This document shows, piece after piece, positions 10,112-18,461 of a stretch of 55,703 nt of DNA. Made by a program: the position numbers and the translations under genes. The notes beneath the pieces were generated by a model. That model saw only the letters and a list, made by a program, of their open reading frames with translations, had not been told where the DNA came from and did not search any database. Each line of letters begins with the position of its first letter. Within the stretch, counting starts at the first letter, position 1. The stretch covers positions 1-55,703 of the forward strand of contig NZ_SSXE01000042.1 of the NCBI RefSeq assembly GCF_021699195.1, in the 5' to 3' direction. The stretch comes from Nonomuraea sp. MG754425 (lineage in GTDB: Bacteria > Actinomycetota > Actinomycetes > Streptosporangiales > Streptosporangiaceae).

Positions 10112-10567
10112 CTAGCCACGGGCCGCGGCGGCCTCCACCTTCTCCTTGATCAACTGCATCTGGACGGGCGTGTTGCGGTTCAGCCGCGCCTGCATCGTCG
10201 CGTCGTCGACCGGCGCCGCCGCCTTCATCTCGAAGTCCTGCACCCAGCGCATCCGCACGCCGCCGTCCTCCTGCAGGTACTCCCAGTAGATCCACATGTA
10301 CTTGAACGGCCCCGTCTCGACCCGCTGGGAGCGGACGGTCTTGGTGGGCTCGTCCGGACGCCGGGCCGAGACCCAGCTCCACACCTGGCCGTTCTCGTCG
10401 GGGTGCAGCGCGAGCCGGAACAGGATCGTGCCGTCCCGGTCCGAGATGATCTTGGCTTCCGAGTACTCGCTGAACAGCTCGGTCCACGACTCGATGTCGT
10501 TGGTCATGTCCCAGAGAAGCTGCATCGGCGCGGCGATGACGATCTCGTTGTCGGTGTGCCCGGCCAT
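10112..10567 (-). CDS. Polyketide aromatase/cyclase (SRPBCC fold, WhiE-ORFVI/TcmN type)
   Basis: Single-domain START/SRPBCC aromatase of 151 residues. The N-terminal MAGHTDNEIVIAAPMQLLWDMTND and the segment WTELFSEYSEAKI are typical of spore-pigment and pentangular-polyphenol first-ring cyclases. Later DFEMK and PVQMQLIKEKVE fit the C-terminal helix over the cavity. Its expected role is regiospecific folding and dehydration of the ACP-bound poly-beta-keto chain. I chose the ATG, which gives the canonical family N-terminus, over a GTG 9 nt upstream. It directly follows the ACP gene, whose stop is 2 nt before this ATG. Confidence 0.9.
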   Translation of the reverse strand: MAGHTDNEIVIAAPMQLLWDMTNDIESWTELFSEYSEAKIISDRDGTILFRLALHPDENGQVWSWVSARRPDEPTKTVRSQRVETGPFKYMWIYWEYLQEDGGVRMRWVQDFEMKAAAPVDDATMQARLNRNTPVQMQLIKEKVEAAAARG

Positions 10568-10568
10568 G

Positions 10569-10829
10569 TCACGCACCCGCCTTCGCCGTCAGCAGCGTGT
10601 TGATGTACTCGACCGCCCTGGCGGGCGTCGGCATGTCCACGACCGCGTCGTCGCTGATCTGGATGCCGTAGCGGCGCTCCACCTGGCTGCACAGCTCCAG
10701 CACGGCCAGCGAGTCGTAGCCGAGGTCCCCGAACCCCATCTGCGCGATGTCGCCGTTGAGGTCCGCCTCGTCGGTGTCTCCCATGCTGCGCAGGATGTCG
10801 CGTAGCTGGTCCAAGTCGAAGGCGCTCAT
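10569..10829 (-). CDS. Type II PKS acyl carrier protein
   Basis: An 86-residue ACP that carries the growing polyketide on a phosphopantetheine arm attached to Ser40 in the motif DLGYDSLAVLEL. Surrounding helices (FDLDQLRDILRS, VERRYGIQISDD, PTPARAVEYINTLLTA) are typical. The chosen ATG follows GAGACGAGGA; an ORF start 15 nt further upstream gives an atypical N-terminus. Unusually, it lies about 22 kb from the ketosynthase and 31 kb from the chain length factor. No phosphopantetheinyl transferase or malonyl transferase gene is present in the window, so those steps must be supplied elsewhere. Confidence 0.93.
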   Translation of the reverse strand: MSAFDLDQLRDILRSMGDTDEADLNGDIAQMGFGDLGYDSLAVLELCSQVERRYGIQISDDAVVDMPTPARAVEYINTLLTAKAGA

Positions 10830-10947
10830 TCCTCGTCTCTCCATTTCCTCGTCCGCGTCCGTCGTCCGGGCCTCGCGGTCCGATCCACCGGGACCGTCCC
10901 AGGTTCGCCCATCCGTCTGAAAACCTTCTCGAGCCGCGCTCGACGGC

Positions 10948-11400
10948 TCACGCGAGCACCACCGCGACGGCGTTGACCGTCACCCCGAGCAGCGCGAGCA
11001 CGGTGCGCAGCAGATGCCAGCGCCGCCACAGCGGCCGGGGGTCGCGCCAGTCCGGCGGCACCTTGTCCGGGTCGAGGGACTTGACCACCCGGTTGATCGG
11101 GACGTTGCAGAAGTGCGAGACCACCGACACCCCGAGCAGCAGCACGGCCGCCGTGGCGAAGAGCAGGGCCGGCTGCGCCCTGGTCAGCACCGCCAGCACG
11201 ATGTCGAGGGCCATCGACGTGAGCACGATGATCGGCATGGTCGGGTCCCAGCGCCGGCCGACCAGCTTGTGGGTGTAGACGTAGCGGTCGGCCGGCATGG
11301 CGAACAACGCGGGCAGCACGCTCAGCGCGACCGCGAACAGCACCCCGGCCACCACCCCGCTGCCCACCAGCGCCGCTATGGACAGCACGTCCGTCAGCAT
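10948..11400 (-). CDS. DUF1772 (anthrone-oxygenase-like) membrane protein, copy B
   Basis: A 150-residue membrane protein with four hydrophobic helices and the DUF1772 core VPINRVVKSLDPDKVPPDW, then WHLLRTVLALLG. It aligns along its whole length with copy A, sharing features such as DRYV.TH, the VP.N motif and LDPD. The two are therefore in-operon paralogues that may form a heteromeric pair or act on different rings. The ATG overlaps the stop of the upstream dehydrogenase gene (TGATG), implying coupled translation. Assignment to anthrone or anthraquinone-type oxidation is inference from the family. Confidence 0.8.
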   Translation of the reverse strand: MLTDVLSIAALVGSGVVAGVLFAVALSVLPALFAMPADRYVYTHKLVGRRWDPTMPIIVLTSMALDIVLAVLTRAQPALLFATAAVLLLGVSVVSHFCNVPINRVVKSLDPDKVPPDWRDPRPLWRRWHLLRTVLALLGVTVNAVAVVLA

Positions 11401-12290
11401 CACGACACGCCCGCCCCGCCCTCACCGCGCAGACGCGACTCGGCCACGATCGCGGCGTCGTCGTCGCCGTGACCGGCCGCCAGCACGGCGGCGTATGCCT
11501 CGATGGCGCGGGCGGTCAGGGGCAGGTCGGCCCCGTGCTCCCGCGCCTCCTCCCCGGCCAGACTGAGGTCCTTGTGCATGAGCGTGGCCCGGAAGGCCGC
11601 CGGCCGGTACCGCTGCCCCCGCATGAACTGCGCGCGGAAGGACAGCACCGGCGAGCGCCAGCCGCTGTTGTCGAAGACGTCCAGCAGCACCGAGCGGTCG
11701 ATGCCCATCGCCTCGACGAACCTCACCGCCTCGGCCAGGCCCATGATGTGCACGCCCAGCATCAGGTTGAAGGCCAGCTTCAGCGCGCTGGCGTTGCCCG
11801 TCGGGCCGAGGTGGCGGACGTCCTGACCGATGGTGGCCAGCACCTCGCGGACCTCCTCGACCGCCGCCTCCTCGCCGGCGGCGAAGACGCGCAGCGCGCC
11901 CGTGGCGGCCATGGCGGGGTTGCCCATCACACACGCCTCGACGCGCCGCACCCCCACCTCGGCCAGCCGCTTGTCGGCGTGCACGGCGAACGTCGGCGTG
12001 ACCGTCGAGGTGTCCACGACGATCGTGCCCGGCCGCAGCCGCCCGTCGAGCTCGCCGAACAGCACCTGCTCCACGGCGGCCTCGTCGGCCAGGCTGAGCA
12101 GCACCACGTCGGCGCCGGCCACGGCCTCCGCCGGCGTGGCGGCGATCGTGGCGCCCGCCTTGCCGACCGACACGGCCTTCTCCGGGCTGCGGTTCCAGGC
12201 GGTGACGTTCGCGCCGGCGTCCAGCAGGGCGCAGGCCATCCCGGCGCCCATGCCGCCCAGCCCGAGCACCGCGATCGGCTTCGCTCGCAC
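11400..12290 (-). CDS. Beta-hydroxyacid-dehydrogenase-like NAD(P)-dependent oxidoreductase (6PGDH fold)
   Basis: Soluble Rossmann-fold oxidoreductase of 296 residues. The nucleotide-binding motif VLGLGGMGAGMACALL is at the N-terminus, with AWNRSPEKA after the second strand. The catalytic Lys motif of beta-hydroxyacid dehydrogenases is visible as TGNASALKLAFN. The C-terminus (LPLTARAIEAYAAVLAAGHGDDDAA) matches the 6PGDH-like helical domain. Related enzymes in secondary metabolism reduce or oxidise small hydroxyacids, or reduce imines. No nitrogen-inserting enzyme is seen here, so carbonyl or hydroxyl chemistry is more likely. The start is GTG; a second GTG 6 nt upstream overlaps the preceding stop. 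Confidence 0.75.
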   Translation of the reverse strand: MRAKPIAVLGLGGMGAGMACALLDAGANVTAWNRSPEKAVSVGKAGATIAATPAEAVAGADVVLLSLADEAAVEQVLFGELDGRLRPGTIVVDTSTVTPTFAVHADKRLAEVGVRRVEACVMGNPAMAATGALRVFAAGEEAAVEEVREVLATIGQDVRHLGPTGNASALKLAFNLMLGVHIMGLAEAVRFVEAMGIDRSVLLDVFDNSGWRSPVLSFRAQFMRGQRYRPAAFRATLMHKDLSLAGEEAREHGADLPLTARAIEAYAAVLAAGHGDDDAAIVAESRLRGEGGAGVS

Positions 12291-12292
12291 GG

Positions 12293-12673
12293 TCACCTGC
12301 CCGCGGGGTGGGTCTGCACGGACAACTGGGAGATGCAGCGCATCGTGGCGTCGCGGAAGTAGCGGCCGAAGCCGGCCTCGTCGCCGGTGTCGCGCTGCTC
12401 CTGAAGGTAGGGGGCGAGCTGCTCCTCGATCAGGTGCACGCCGCGCTGCGCGGCCATGTGGCGGGCGATCGCGGAGAACTCGCCCTCGTAGTGGATGACG
12501 CGCACCATGATGTCGTCCTTGATGAAGACGGCGGTGCCGAGCAGGCGGCCGGCCGCAGCGCCGTCGTCGCCGGTGAACACCGGCGTGTCCACCCGCTGGA
12601 AGCCGCCGAAGATCTCGGCGATCTCGTCCTCGTGTCCGGGCTTGACTCGGTAGGTGATGGCCGCGAACGGCAT
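12293..12673 (-). CDS. SchA/CurD-like polyketide-associated protein, copy A
   Basis: A 126-residue protein of the SchA/CurD family, named from Streptomyces halstedii and S. cyaneus spore-pigment loci and present as WhiE ORFI in S. coelicolor. It begins MPFAAITYRVKPGHEDEIAEIFGGF and ends with a conserved RCISQLSVQT. The alternating pattern and the paired halves suggest a dimeric alpha-beta-barrel like small monooxygenases. The biochemical role is not established; oxidation or shaping of the nascent aromatic is the usual guess. A second copy lies 3 kb away. The ATG follows GGAGACGCC. Confidence 0.85.
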   Translation of the reverse strand: MPFAAITYRVKPGHEDEIAEIFGGFQRVDTPVFTGDDGAAAGRLLGTAVFIKDDIMVRVIHYEGEFSAIARHMAAQRGVHLIEEQLAPYLQEQRDTGDEAGFGRYFRDATMRCISQLSVQTHPAGR

Positions 12674-12702
12674 GGCGTCTCCTTCGCTTCGGCCGGGTCC
12701 GC

Positions 12703-13560
12703 TCACCCGAAGGCCACTTTGGCCAGCAGGTCGAGCTGCTCGGCATCGGACGTGCAGGGCATCAGCATGAGCTCGTCGCACCCGGCCTCGGCATAGCCGT
12801 CGATCGTCTCGCGCAGCCGGGCGTCGTCGCTGATCACGCTGTCGGCCAGGAATCGTGCCTTCTGGCCGGTGTAGGCGTAGTAGTCGAGCAGGTAGCGGGC
12901 GCCGGCCTGCTTGCGGTCGGGGCCGGGGGCGACGTAGGCGAGGGCGCCCAGCCGGGGCGTGTCCGTCCGGCCCGCCGCCGTCCAGGCCCGGCGCACCGAC
13001 TCGGCCACCTCCGCGTAGCGGTGCAGCGGGGTGCTGCCGGAGATCCAGCCCATCCCGTACGTCGCCGCCCGCCTCAGCGCGGCGTCCGAGTTGCCGCCGA
13101 TCCACATCGGGATCCGGCCGCGCTCGGGCCTGGGGCCGATGCCGGGGACCGCGCCCTGGCCCGACCAGACGCGGCCCATCTCGTCCAGCAGGTCGTCGAG
13201 CCGGCGTCCGCGCTGCCGGTAGGGCACGCCGGTCGCGACGAAGTCGTCCTCCCGCCCGCCGGCGGCGATGCCCACCACCAGGCGGCCGGCGGCCAGCCGG
13301 TCCACGCTGGCCAGTTGCTTGGCCAGCAGCGCGGCGCTCGGGTGGTAGCCGGCCAGCAGGATCGTGGGGGCCAGCGTGATGCGCTCGGTCACGGCGGCGG
13401 ACGCCGCGAGCGTCACCACGGTGTCGTAGCTGTCGTAGACCAGCCGGTCGAGCACGGCCAGCGTGCTGAAGCCGAGCCGGTCGGCCCGGCGGGCGAACTC
13501 GGGCAGTTCCCGGCCGTCCGTGCCGGGGACGGTGCTCGGCAGTCCCACTCCGATGTCCAT
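12703..13560 (-). CDS. LLM-class flavin/F420-dependent oxidoreductase A
   Basis: Luciferase-like TIM-barrel oxidoreductase of 285 residues that uses F420 or FMN. It begins MDIGVGLPSTVPGTDGRELPEFARRAD with the GFSTLAVLDR strand. It then shows TLAPTILLAGYHPSAALLAKQLASVD, RLVVGIAAGGREDDF and RIPMWIGGNSDAALRRAA, the standard succession for F420-dependent members. It lies between an SDR and SchA/CurD copy A in the same operon. Such enzymes can act as quinone/enone reductases or Baeyer-Villiger-type oxygenases; the reaction here is unknown. The ATG is behind AGGAGGCCAC. Confidence 0.85.
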   Translation of the reverse strand: MDIGVGLPSTVPGTDGRELPEFARRADRLGFSTLAVLDRLVYDSYDTVVTLAASAAVTERITLAPTILLAGYHPSAALLAKQLASVDRLAAGRLVVGIAAGGREDDFVATGVPYRQRGRRLDDLLDEMGRVWSGQGAVPGIGPRPERGRIPMWIGGNSDAALRRAATYGMGWISGSTPLHRYAEVAESVRRAWTAAGRTDTPRLGALAYVAPGPDRKQAGARYLLDYYAYTGQKARFLADSVISDDARLRETIDGYAEAGCDELMLMPCTSDAEQLDLLAKVAFG

Positions 13561-13586
13561 GTGGCCTCCTGTCTGCCGGCGACGGC

Positions 13587-14324
13587 TCAGATCCCGCCGT
13601 CCACGTTGAGCGTCACGCCGCTGATGTACTGGGAGGTGTCACCGGCCAGGAACAGCACCGCGCCGGCCACGTCGTTGGGCCGGCACAGCCGCCCCAGCGC
13701 CGTGATGGCGACGATGCGCTCGACGACCTTCGGCGGCAGCCCCGCGCCCGGCTCGGTCTCGGTGAGCCCCGGCGCGACGAGGTTGACCCTGATCCCGCGC
13801 GGGCCCAGTTCCTTGCACAGCCCCCGGGTGAACCCGACCAGGGCCGCCTTCGAGGCGGAGTAGTGCACGCCGTTGACCCGGCCGCGCAGCGCCGCGGACG
13901 CGCCGATGTTGACCACCGAGGCTCCGTCGGCGAGCACGCCCAGCATCGCCTGCGTGACGAGGTAGGCGGAGGTCACGTTGTAGTCGAGCAGCCGCTGCCA
14001 CTCCTCGCCCGAGATCTCCGAGAACGGGGCGGAGCCGTCCACCCCGACGTTGTTGACCAGGACGTCGAGCCGGCCGAACTCCTCCTCCACGGTGCCCGCC
14101 AGCCGGCGGTTGTCGGCGGAGTCGGTCACGTCCGCCCGTACCACCCGGTTGCGGTCGCCGAGTTCCTTCAGTTCCGTGGCGAGGGTGTCCGAATCCTCCC
14201 CCTCGGTGTGATGACAGGCCAGCACGTGTGCGCCGGCCTGCGCGAAGGCGAGGACCGTGGCACGTCCGATGCCCCTGGTCCCACCGGTCACCAGCACGCG
14301 CTTGCCGCGTAGCCCCTGATCCAC
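13587..14324 (-). CDS. Short-chain dehydrogenase/reductase 1 (FabG-like)
   Basis: NAD(P)H-dependent ketoreductase of about 245 residues. It shows TGGTRGIGRAT cofactor binding, NNVG, catalytic Ser in NIGASAAL and YSASK (Tyr-x3-Lys), and ends DTSQYISGVTLNVDGGI, as in classical 3-oxoacyl-ACP reductases. It is the promoter-proximal gene of the minus-strand operon SDR1, LLM-A, SchA-A, dehydrogenase, DUF1772-B, ACP, aromatase, DUF1772-A. It could reduce a ketone of the ACP-bound chain or of a later ring. The GTG start is placed 9 nt after AAGGAGAGG; an ATG nearer that site is out of frame. Confidence 0.85.
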   Translation of the reverse strand: MDQGLRGKRVLVTGGTRGIGRATVLAFAQAGAHVLACHHTEGEDSDTLATELKELGDRNRVVRADVTDSADNRRLAGTVEEEFGRLDVLVNNVGVDGSAPFSEISGEEWQRLLDYNVTSAYLVTQAMLGVLADGASVVNIGASAALRGRVNGVHYSASKAALVGFTRGLCKELGPRGIRVNLVAPGLTETEPGAGLPPKVVERIVAITALGRLCRPNDVAGAVLFLAGDTSQYISGVTLNVDGGI

Positions 14325-14404
14325 CAGACCATTCCTCTCCTTGCGACGCGCGGCTCGGCTGAGCCGGCCACGGCCCATCGTGCGGGCAGCGGCTGGTCCG
14401 CTCC

Positions 14405-14422
14405 TCGAATCCCGGTCGAGAA
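14405..14422. promoter_or_regulatory. Candidate SARP box between SDR1 and methyltransferase 1
   Basis: TCGAATC and TCGAGAA lie exactly 11 bp apart, in the 227-bp region between two divergent transcription units. SARP activators bind direct heptamer repeats (consensus about TCGAGCG) at 11-bp spacing. Because TCGA is palindromic, the pair can be read in either direction (minus strand: TCGACCG, TCGAGGA). The rest of this spacer shows no gene. Confidence 0.4.
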
Positions 14423-14551
14423 GCGCCTTCGGGGGCGCGGCGGGGAGCGCGCCTCCAACCGGCTTCGAGCCCGTCTCCACCTCCCGATGGAAACGTCGCA
14501 GCGATCCGGCACGACCGTCGGCATCGCACGGTGCGAGAGAGGGAGTCACGA

Positions 14552-15559
14552 ATGACGGGCATTGCTCCGGACGTCACCACACCGACCGGGCTCATCCGGC
14601 TGTGCAACGCCTTCTGCGAATCGAAGGCCCTGCTCACCGCGGTGGAGCTCGACCTGTTCACCGAGCTGCACGACAACCCGGCCACCGAGGAGGAGATCCG
14701 GACGCGGCTCGGGCTGCACGGCCGCGGGCTGAACGACTTCCTGCTCCTGCTGACCGCGCTCGGCCTGCTGGAGCGGCAGGGCGACACCTTCCGCAACGCG
14801 CCCGGAGCCGAGCAGTACCTGGTGCGGGAGCAGCCGACCTACATCGGCGGGTTCATGCGCCGGGCCAACGACAACCTCTACCCGGCCTACGGCAAGCTGT
14901 CGGACGCGCTGCGCACCGGCCTGCCGCAGGCGCAGGGCGACTTCGACGACGTGCTGGCCAACCCGAAGATCCTCGGCCGCTTCATCCAGATGATGGACGC
15001 GCTGACGCAGGTCCTCGGGCCGCAGCTCATCGAGGCGTACGACTTCTCGAGCCACGCCACGCTGCTCGACGTCGGCGGCTGCCGCGGCAACCTGGCCGGC
15101 CAGATCGTCAAGGCGCACCCGGACCTGACCGGCACCGTGTTCGACCTGCCGCAGATGGAGCCCTTCTTCACCGAGCACATGGCCGGCCTCGGCCTGAGCG
15201 AGAAGATGAGCTTCCGGCACGGCGACTTCTGGCAGGACCCGCTGCCGCAGGCCGATGTCGTGGTCATGGGCCACGTGCTGCACGACTACGACATCGACCG
15301 GCGCAGGTTCCTGGTGCAGAAGGCCGCCGCCGCCGTGCGGCCCGGCGGCGCGCTGGTGATCTACGACCGGATGCTGGACGAGGGCCCCGCCCAGGTGGAG
15401 AACCTGGTGATCAGCCTGGACATGCTGCTGGTCAGCGAGGGCGGTTCGGAGTACCCGGTCGAAGAGCTGCGCGAGCACGCCGCGCTGGCCGGCTTCACCT
15501 CGCTGGAGGAGAAGCAGCTCGGCGACTTCGACACCCTACTGATCTGCCGCAGAGGCTGA
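14552..15559 (+). CDS. SAM-dependent O-methyltransferase 1
   Basis: A 335-residue small-molecule O-methyltransferase of the plant COMT/TcmN-C-terminal type. An N-terminal dimerisation winged helix (GLIRLCNAFCESKALLTAVELDLF) precedes a Rossmann SAM domain with LLDVGGCRGNLA near 172 and GHVLHDY, whose His is the likely general base. The end is VRPGGALVIYDRMLDEGP and GFTSLEEKQLGDFDTLLICRR. It should methylate a phenolic hydroxyl of the aromatic core. The ATG is behind GAGAGGGAGTCACGA. Its 3' end overlaps the convergent SchA/CurD gene by 24 bp, so both stop regions are shared. Confidence 0.9.
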   Translation: MTGIAPDVTTPTGLIRLCNAFCESKALLTAVELDLFTELHDNPATEEEIRTRLGLHGRGLNDFLLLLTALGLLERQGDTFRNAPGAEQYLVREQPTYIGGFMRRANDNLYPAYGKLSDALRTGLPQAQGDFDDVLANPKILGRFIQMMDALTQVLGPQLIEAYDFSSHATLLDVGGCRGNLAGQIVKAHPDLTGTVFDLPQMEPFFTEHMAGLGLSEKMSFRHGDFWQDPLPQADVVVMGHVLHDYDIDRRRFLVQKAAAAVRPGGALVIYDRMLDEGPAQVENLVISLDMLLVSEGGSEYPVEELREHAALAGFTSLEEKQLGDFDTLLICRRG

Positions 15560-15934
15560 GGCGCCCGGTTGGCGGGGCACCGCGAACTGGGTGATGCAGC
15601 GCAACTGGCTGGCGCGGAAGGTCCGGAGGAATCCGTCGACCGTGCCGGTGTCGCGCGGGTTGTTCAGGTAGGGGGCGAGCTTGCGCTCGACCTCGGACAC
15701 GCCGGGCTGGGCGGCCATGAAGCGGATCACCGCGTCGAGGTCGCCCTCGTACTCGATGAAGCGTACGAGGGTGCTGTCCCGGATGAAGACCGCGGTCGCG
15801 AGGATGCGGCCCGCCTGGGCTCCGTCGGTCCCGGGGACGACGTTCCCCGACGGCCGGCGGAAGTTGTCGAACACCTCCGCGACCTCGTCCTCGCAACCGC
15901 CCTTGATGTCATAAGTGATCGCGGTAAATGGCAT
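15536..15934 (-). CDS. SchA/CurD-like polyketide-associated protein, copy B
   Basis: A 132-residue paralogue of copy A: MPFTAITYDIKGGCEDEVAEVFDNF at the start, then AVFIRDSTLVRFIEYEGDLDAVIRFMA, and RCITQFAVP near the end, all aligning with copy A. It stands as a single minus-strand gene whose stop codon lies inside the end of methyltransferase 1. Having two different SchA/CurD proteins, rather than the single one of spore-pigment loci, suggests a heterodimer or two oxidation steps. The ATG lies just after GAGGAGTTGCC. Confidence 0.85.
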   Translation of the reverse strand: MPFTAITYDIKGGCEDEVAEVFDNFRRPSGNVVPGTDGAQAGRILATAVFIRDSTLVRFIEYEGDLDAVIRFMAAQPGVSEVERKLAPYLNNPRDTGTVDGFLRTFRASQLRCITQFAVPRQPGASASAADQ

Positions 15935-15982
15935 GGCAACTCCTCGGGATCGCGAACGTCGCCCCAGGATGCGCAGCGGGGC

Positions 15983-16011
15983 TCGAAGCAACCTCGCGAA
16001 CCACTCGGTGC
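15983..16011. promoter_or_regulatory. Candidate SARP box (three heptamers) between SchA/CurD B and methyltransferase 2
   Basis: TCGAAGC, TCGCGAA and TCGGTGC follow one another at exactly 11-bp spacing in the 221-bp divergent intergenic region. This is the clearest threefold phasing in the cluster and the form expected for binding of a SARP such as the one encoded at 34.7 kb. No gene is seen in the remainder of the spacer. Confidence 0.5.
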
Positions 16012-16155
16012 CGTGGCCGCCGCCCGGCCGCGGCGTCCGCTCCATACCGACTTGACCCGCCCTTGAGCCGACGGTGGGAGCTTGCCAGAGATGGCAGGAC
16101 CCCGACCGGTTCAGGGCGGCCGAAGCAAAACCTGTCACCCATAGGAGGATTCGGG

Positions 16156-17220
16156 ATGACCACGACCTCGACCGACCGTGTCCCGGAGCAGGGGCCGCTC
16201 GATGACGACGGTGTGCAGCAGGAGCTGCTGCTGATGCTGGCCGGCAAGTGGGTGGCGGGCACGTTGAACGTGCTCGCCCGCGTCGGCGTCGCCGACCTGC
16301 TCGCCGACGGCCCCCGCGGCATCGACGACCTGGCGGAGGCGAGCGGCACCCACGCGCCGACGCTGCACCGTTTCATGCGCGCCGCCGCGTCCGTGGGCGT
16401 CTTCGCCGAGCGTGCGGACAAGACGTTCGAGCTGACGCCGAAGGCGCAGTACCTGCGCAGCGACGTGCCCGGCTCACTGCGTTACCTCGCCTACTTCTAC
16501 GGCGAGACCACCGTCTGGAACTGCTGGGGCTCCGCGATCGACACCCTGCGCACGGGCGAGCCGAACGGCCGCAAGCTGCGCGACGGCAAGAACTTCTTCG
16601 AGTACCTGGAGCAGGAGGCGCCGGAGTTCGCCGCGGCCTTCCACAAGGCGATGTCGGAGCTGAACGAGAGCCGCGCGCCGAAGATCGCCGCGTCCTTCGA
16701 CTTCGGGCGCTTCGCCACGATCGCCGACCTCGGCGGCGGCCAGGGCCGGTTCCTGTCGGCGATCCTGCGGCAGTACCCGCAGTCGCGCGGCATCCTGTTC
16801 GACATCGAGACCGCGATCGCCTCGGCGCCGCCGGTGCTGGCCGCGCAGGGGGTCGCCGACCGGGTGCGGCTCGTCAGCGGCAGCTTCTTCGACGAGGTGC
16901 CGAGCGGCGCGAACGCGTACACGATGAAGGCCATCATGCACGACTGGGCGGACGCCGAGTGCCGCAAGGTGCTCGGGCGGATCCGGCAGGCGATCGGCGA
17001 CGACGCCGAGGCCCGCGTGCTGATCGTGGACGGCGTGGTCCCCGACGGCAACGACCCCTCCTACATCAAGCTGATGGACATCTCGATGGGGGTCACCAAC
17101 GGCGGCCGGGAGCGGACCGTCGCCGACTGGACGAGCCTGGTGGAGGAGTCGGGCTTCGAGGTCGTCGCCATCCACCCGACCGAGCAGCCGCACAGCATCG
17201 TCGAGTGCCGTCCTGTGTGA
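16156..17220 (+). CDS. SAM-dependent O-methyltransferase 2
   Basis: A 354-residue COMT-like methyltransferase. After a short polar N-terminus comes the dimerisation helix region (LLLMLAGKWVAGTLNVLARVGVADLL). The SAM-binding glycine loop is IADLGGGQGRF near 190, FDIETAI holds the acidic ribose-binding residue, and AIMHDWADAEC carries the catalytic His. It ends with ERTVADWTSLVEESGFEVV, normal for the family. The ribosome site is a perfect AGGAGG. It is followed 42 nt later by P450-1 and then a ferredoxin, so methylation and oxidation are co-expressed. Confidence 0.9.
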   Translation: MTTTSTDRVPEQGPLDDDGVQQELLLMLAGKWVAGTLNVLARVGVADLLADGPRGIDDLAEASGTHAPTLHRFMRAAASVGVFAERADKTFELTPKAQYLRSDVPGSLRYLAYFYGETTVWNCWGSAIDTLRTGEPNGRKLRDGKNFFEYLEQEAPEFAAAFHKAMSELNESRAPKIAASFDFGRFATIADLGGGQGRFLSAILRQYPQSRGILFDIETAIASAPPVLAAQGVADRVRLVSGSFFDEVPSGANAYTMKAIMHDWADAECRKVLGRIRQAIGDDAEARVLIVDGVVPDGNDPSYIKLMDISMGVTNGGRERTVADWTSLVEESGFEVVAIHPTEQPHSIVECRPV

Positions 17221-17262
17221 GCCGGCCCGGATGAGCCAACAGCAGTGCAGGGAGGCGACTAG

Positions 17263-18459
17263 ATGAGCACCGAACAGCCCATTCCGTACCCGTTCCCCCG
17301 CCCGTCGGCCCTGGAGGTGCCGGTCGAGCTGACGTCCTTGCGCGACCGTCCGGTGGTCCCGGTGGTGCTGCCGAGCGGGGACCGGGCGGTGCTGGTGACG
17401 CGCTACGAGGACGTGCGGTCCGTGCTGACGGACCCGAGGGTCAGCCGCAACCTCAACCGCCCGGACGCGGCCCGCATGACCTCCAACAACAAGATGTTCC
17501 AGGACGACAGGATGGACCCGGACCCGCCGGAGCACACCCGGGTCCGGCGGCTGGTGATGAAGGCGTTCACGGCCACGATGGTGGAGAACCTGCGCCCGAA
17601 GGTGCAGGAGATCGTGGACGAGCTGGTGACCAAGATGGAGAACGGGCCGTGCCCGGCGGACGTGTCGGAGTCGCTGGCGTTCCCGCTGTCCATCCGCGTC
17701 ATCTGCGACCTGCTGGGCGTCCCGACGGAGGACCAGGACCGCTTCCGCGGCTGGACCGACCGGTTCCTGTCCACCGGCAAGTACTCCGGGCCGGAGATCG
17801 GCGCGGCGATGGCCGAGATCGGCGGCTACATGGGCCGGCTGATCGAGACCCGGCGGGCGCACCCCCGTGACGACCTGATCAGCGCGCTGACCCAGGTCCA
17901 CGAGGACGACGACACCCGCCTGAGCGAGTACGAGCTGCACTGGTGGTGCCGGCTGCTCCTGCTGGTCGGCTACGAGACCACGGCCAGCCAGATCGGCTAC
18001 CTGGTGGCGAAGGTGCTGGCGCATCCCGACCAGCTCGCCCGGCTCAGGGAGGACCCCTCCCTGGTGCCGGCGGCGGTCGAGGAGGTGCTGCGCTGGAAGC
18101 TGCTGAACGGCTCGCTGTCGATGCTGCGCTACGTCACCGAGGACATCGAGATCGGCGGCGTGACGGTGCCCAAGGGGACGAGCATCATCCCGGCCGTCGA
18201 GTCGGCCAACTGGGACGAGAGCGTCTTCTCCTGCCCGCACGAGTTCGACGTCAAGCGGGCCTACAACTACCACCTGACGTTCAGCGTGGGGCCGCACTTC
18301 TGCATCGGCGCCTCGCTGGCCCGGCTGGAGCTGCAGATCGTGCTGGACACCCTGCTGCGCAGGTTCCCCCGGCTGCGGCTGGCCGCTCCCGCGGACGGCA
18401 TGGGACGCAGCGAGGGCACGCTGATCGGCGGGCTGCTCGAGATCCCGGTGGAGTGGTAG
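17263..18459 (+). CDS. Cytochrome P450 1
   Basis: Soluble bacterial class I P450 of 398 residues that hydroxylates or oxidatively couples the polyketide using electrons from a ferredoxin. I-helix oxygen motif LLLVGYETTASQ, K-helix EEVLRW, and the haem loop FSVGPHFCIGASLARLEL with the axial Cys at about 347. MDPDPPEHTRVRRLVMKAFT, which contacts the haem, is also present. The gene for its likely redox partner follows after 2 nt. It resembles P450-3 in this cluster more than P450-2, suggesting duplication. Confidence 0.93.
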   Translation: MSTEQPIPYPFPRPSALEVPVELTSLRDRPVVPVVLPSGDRAVLVTRYEDVRSVLTDPRVSRNLNRPDAARMTSNNKMFQDDRMDPDPPEHTRVRRLVMKAFTATMVENLRPKVQEIVDELVTKMENGPCPADVSESLAFPLSIRVICDLLGVPTEDQDRFRGWTDRFLSTGKYSGPEIGAAMAEIGGYMGRLIETRRAHPRDDLISALTQVHEDDDTRLSEYELHWWCRLLLLVGYETTASQIGYLVAKVLAHPDQLARLREDPSLVPAAVEEVLRWKLLNGSLSMLRYVTEDIEIGGVTVPKGTSIIPAVESANWDESVFSCPHEFDVKRAYNYHLTFSVGPHFCIGASLARLELQIVLDTLLRRFPRLRLAAPADGMGRSEGTLIGGLLEIPVEW

Positions 18460-18461
18460 TC

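Noticed and set aside
14401..14480. tRNA-like T-loop sequences (TTCGAATCC-like stretches)
   Set aside because: No cloverleaf could be drawn around them, and no acceptor or anticodon stem matches. They are better explained as TCGA heptamers of a SARP site.
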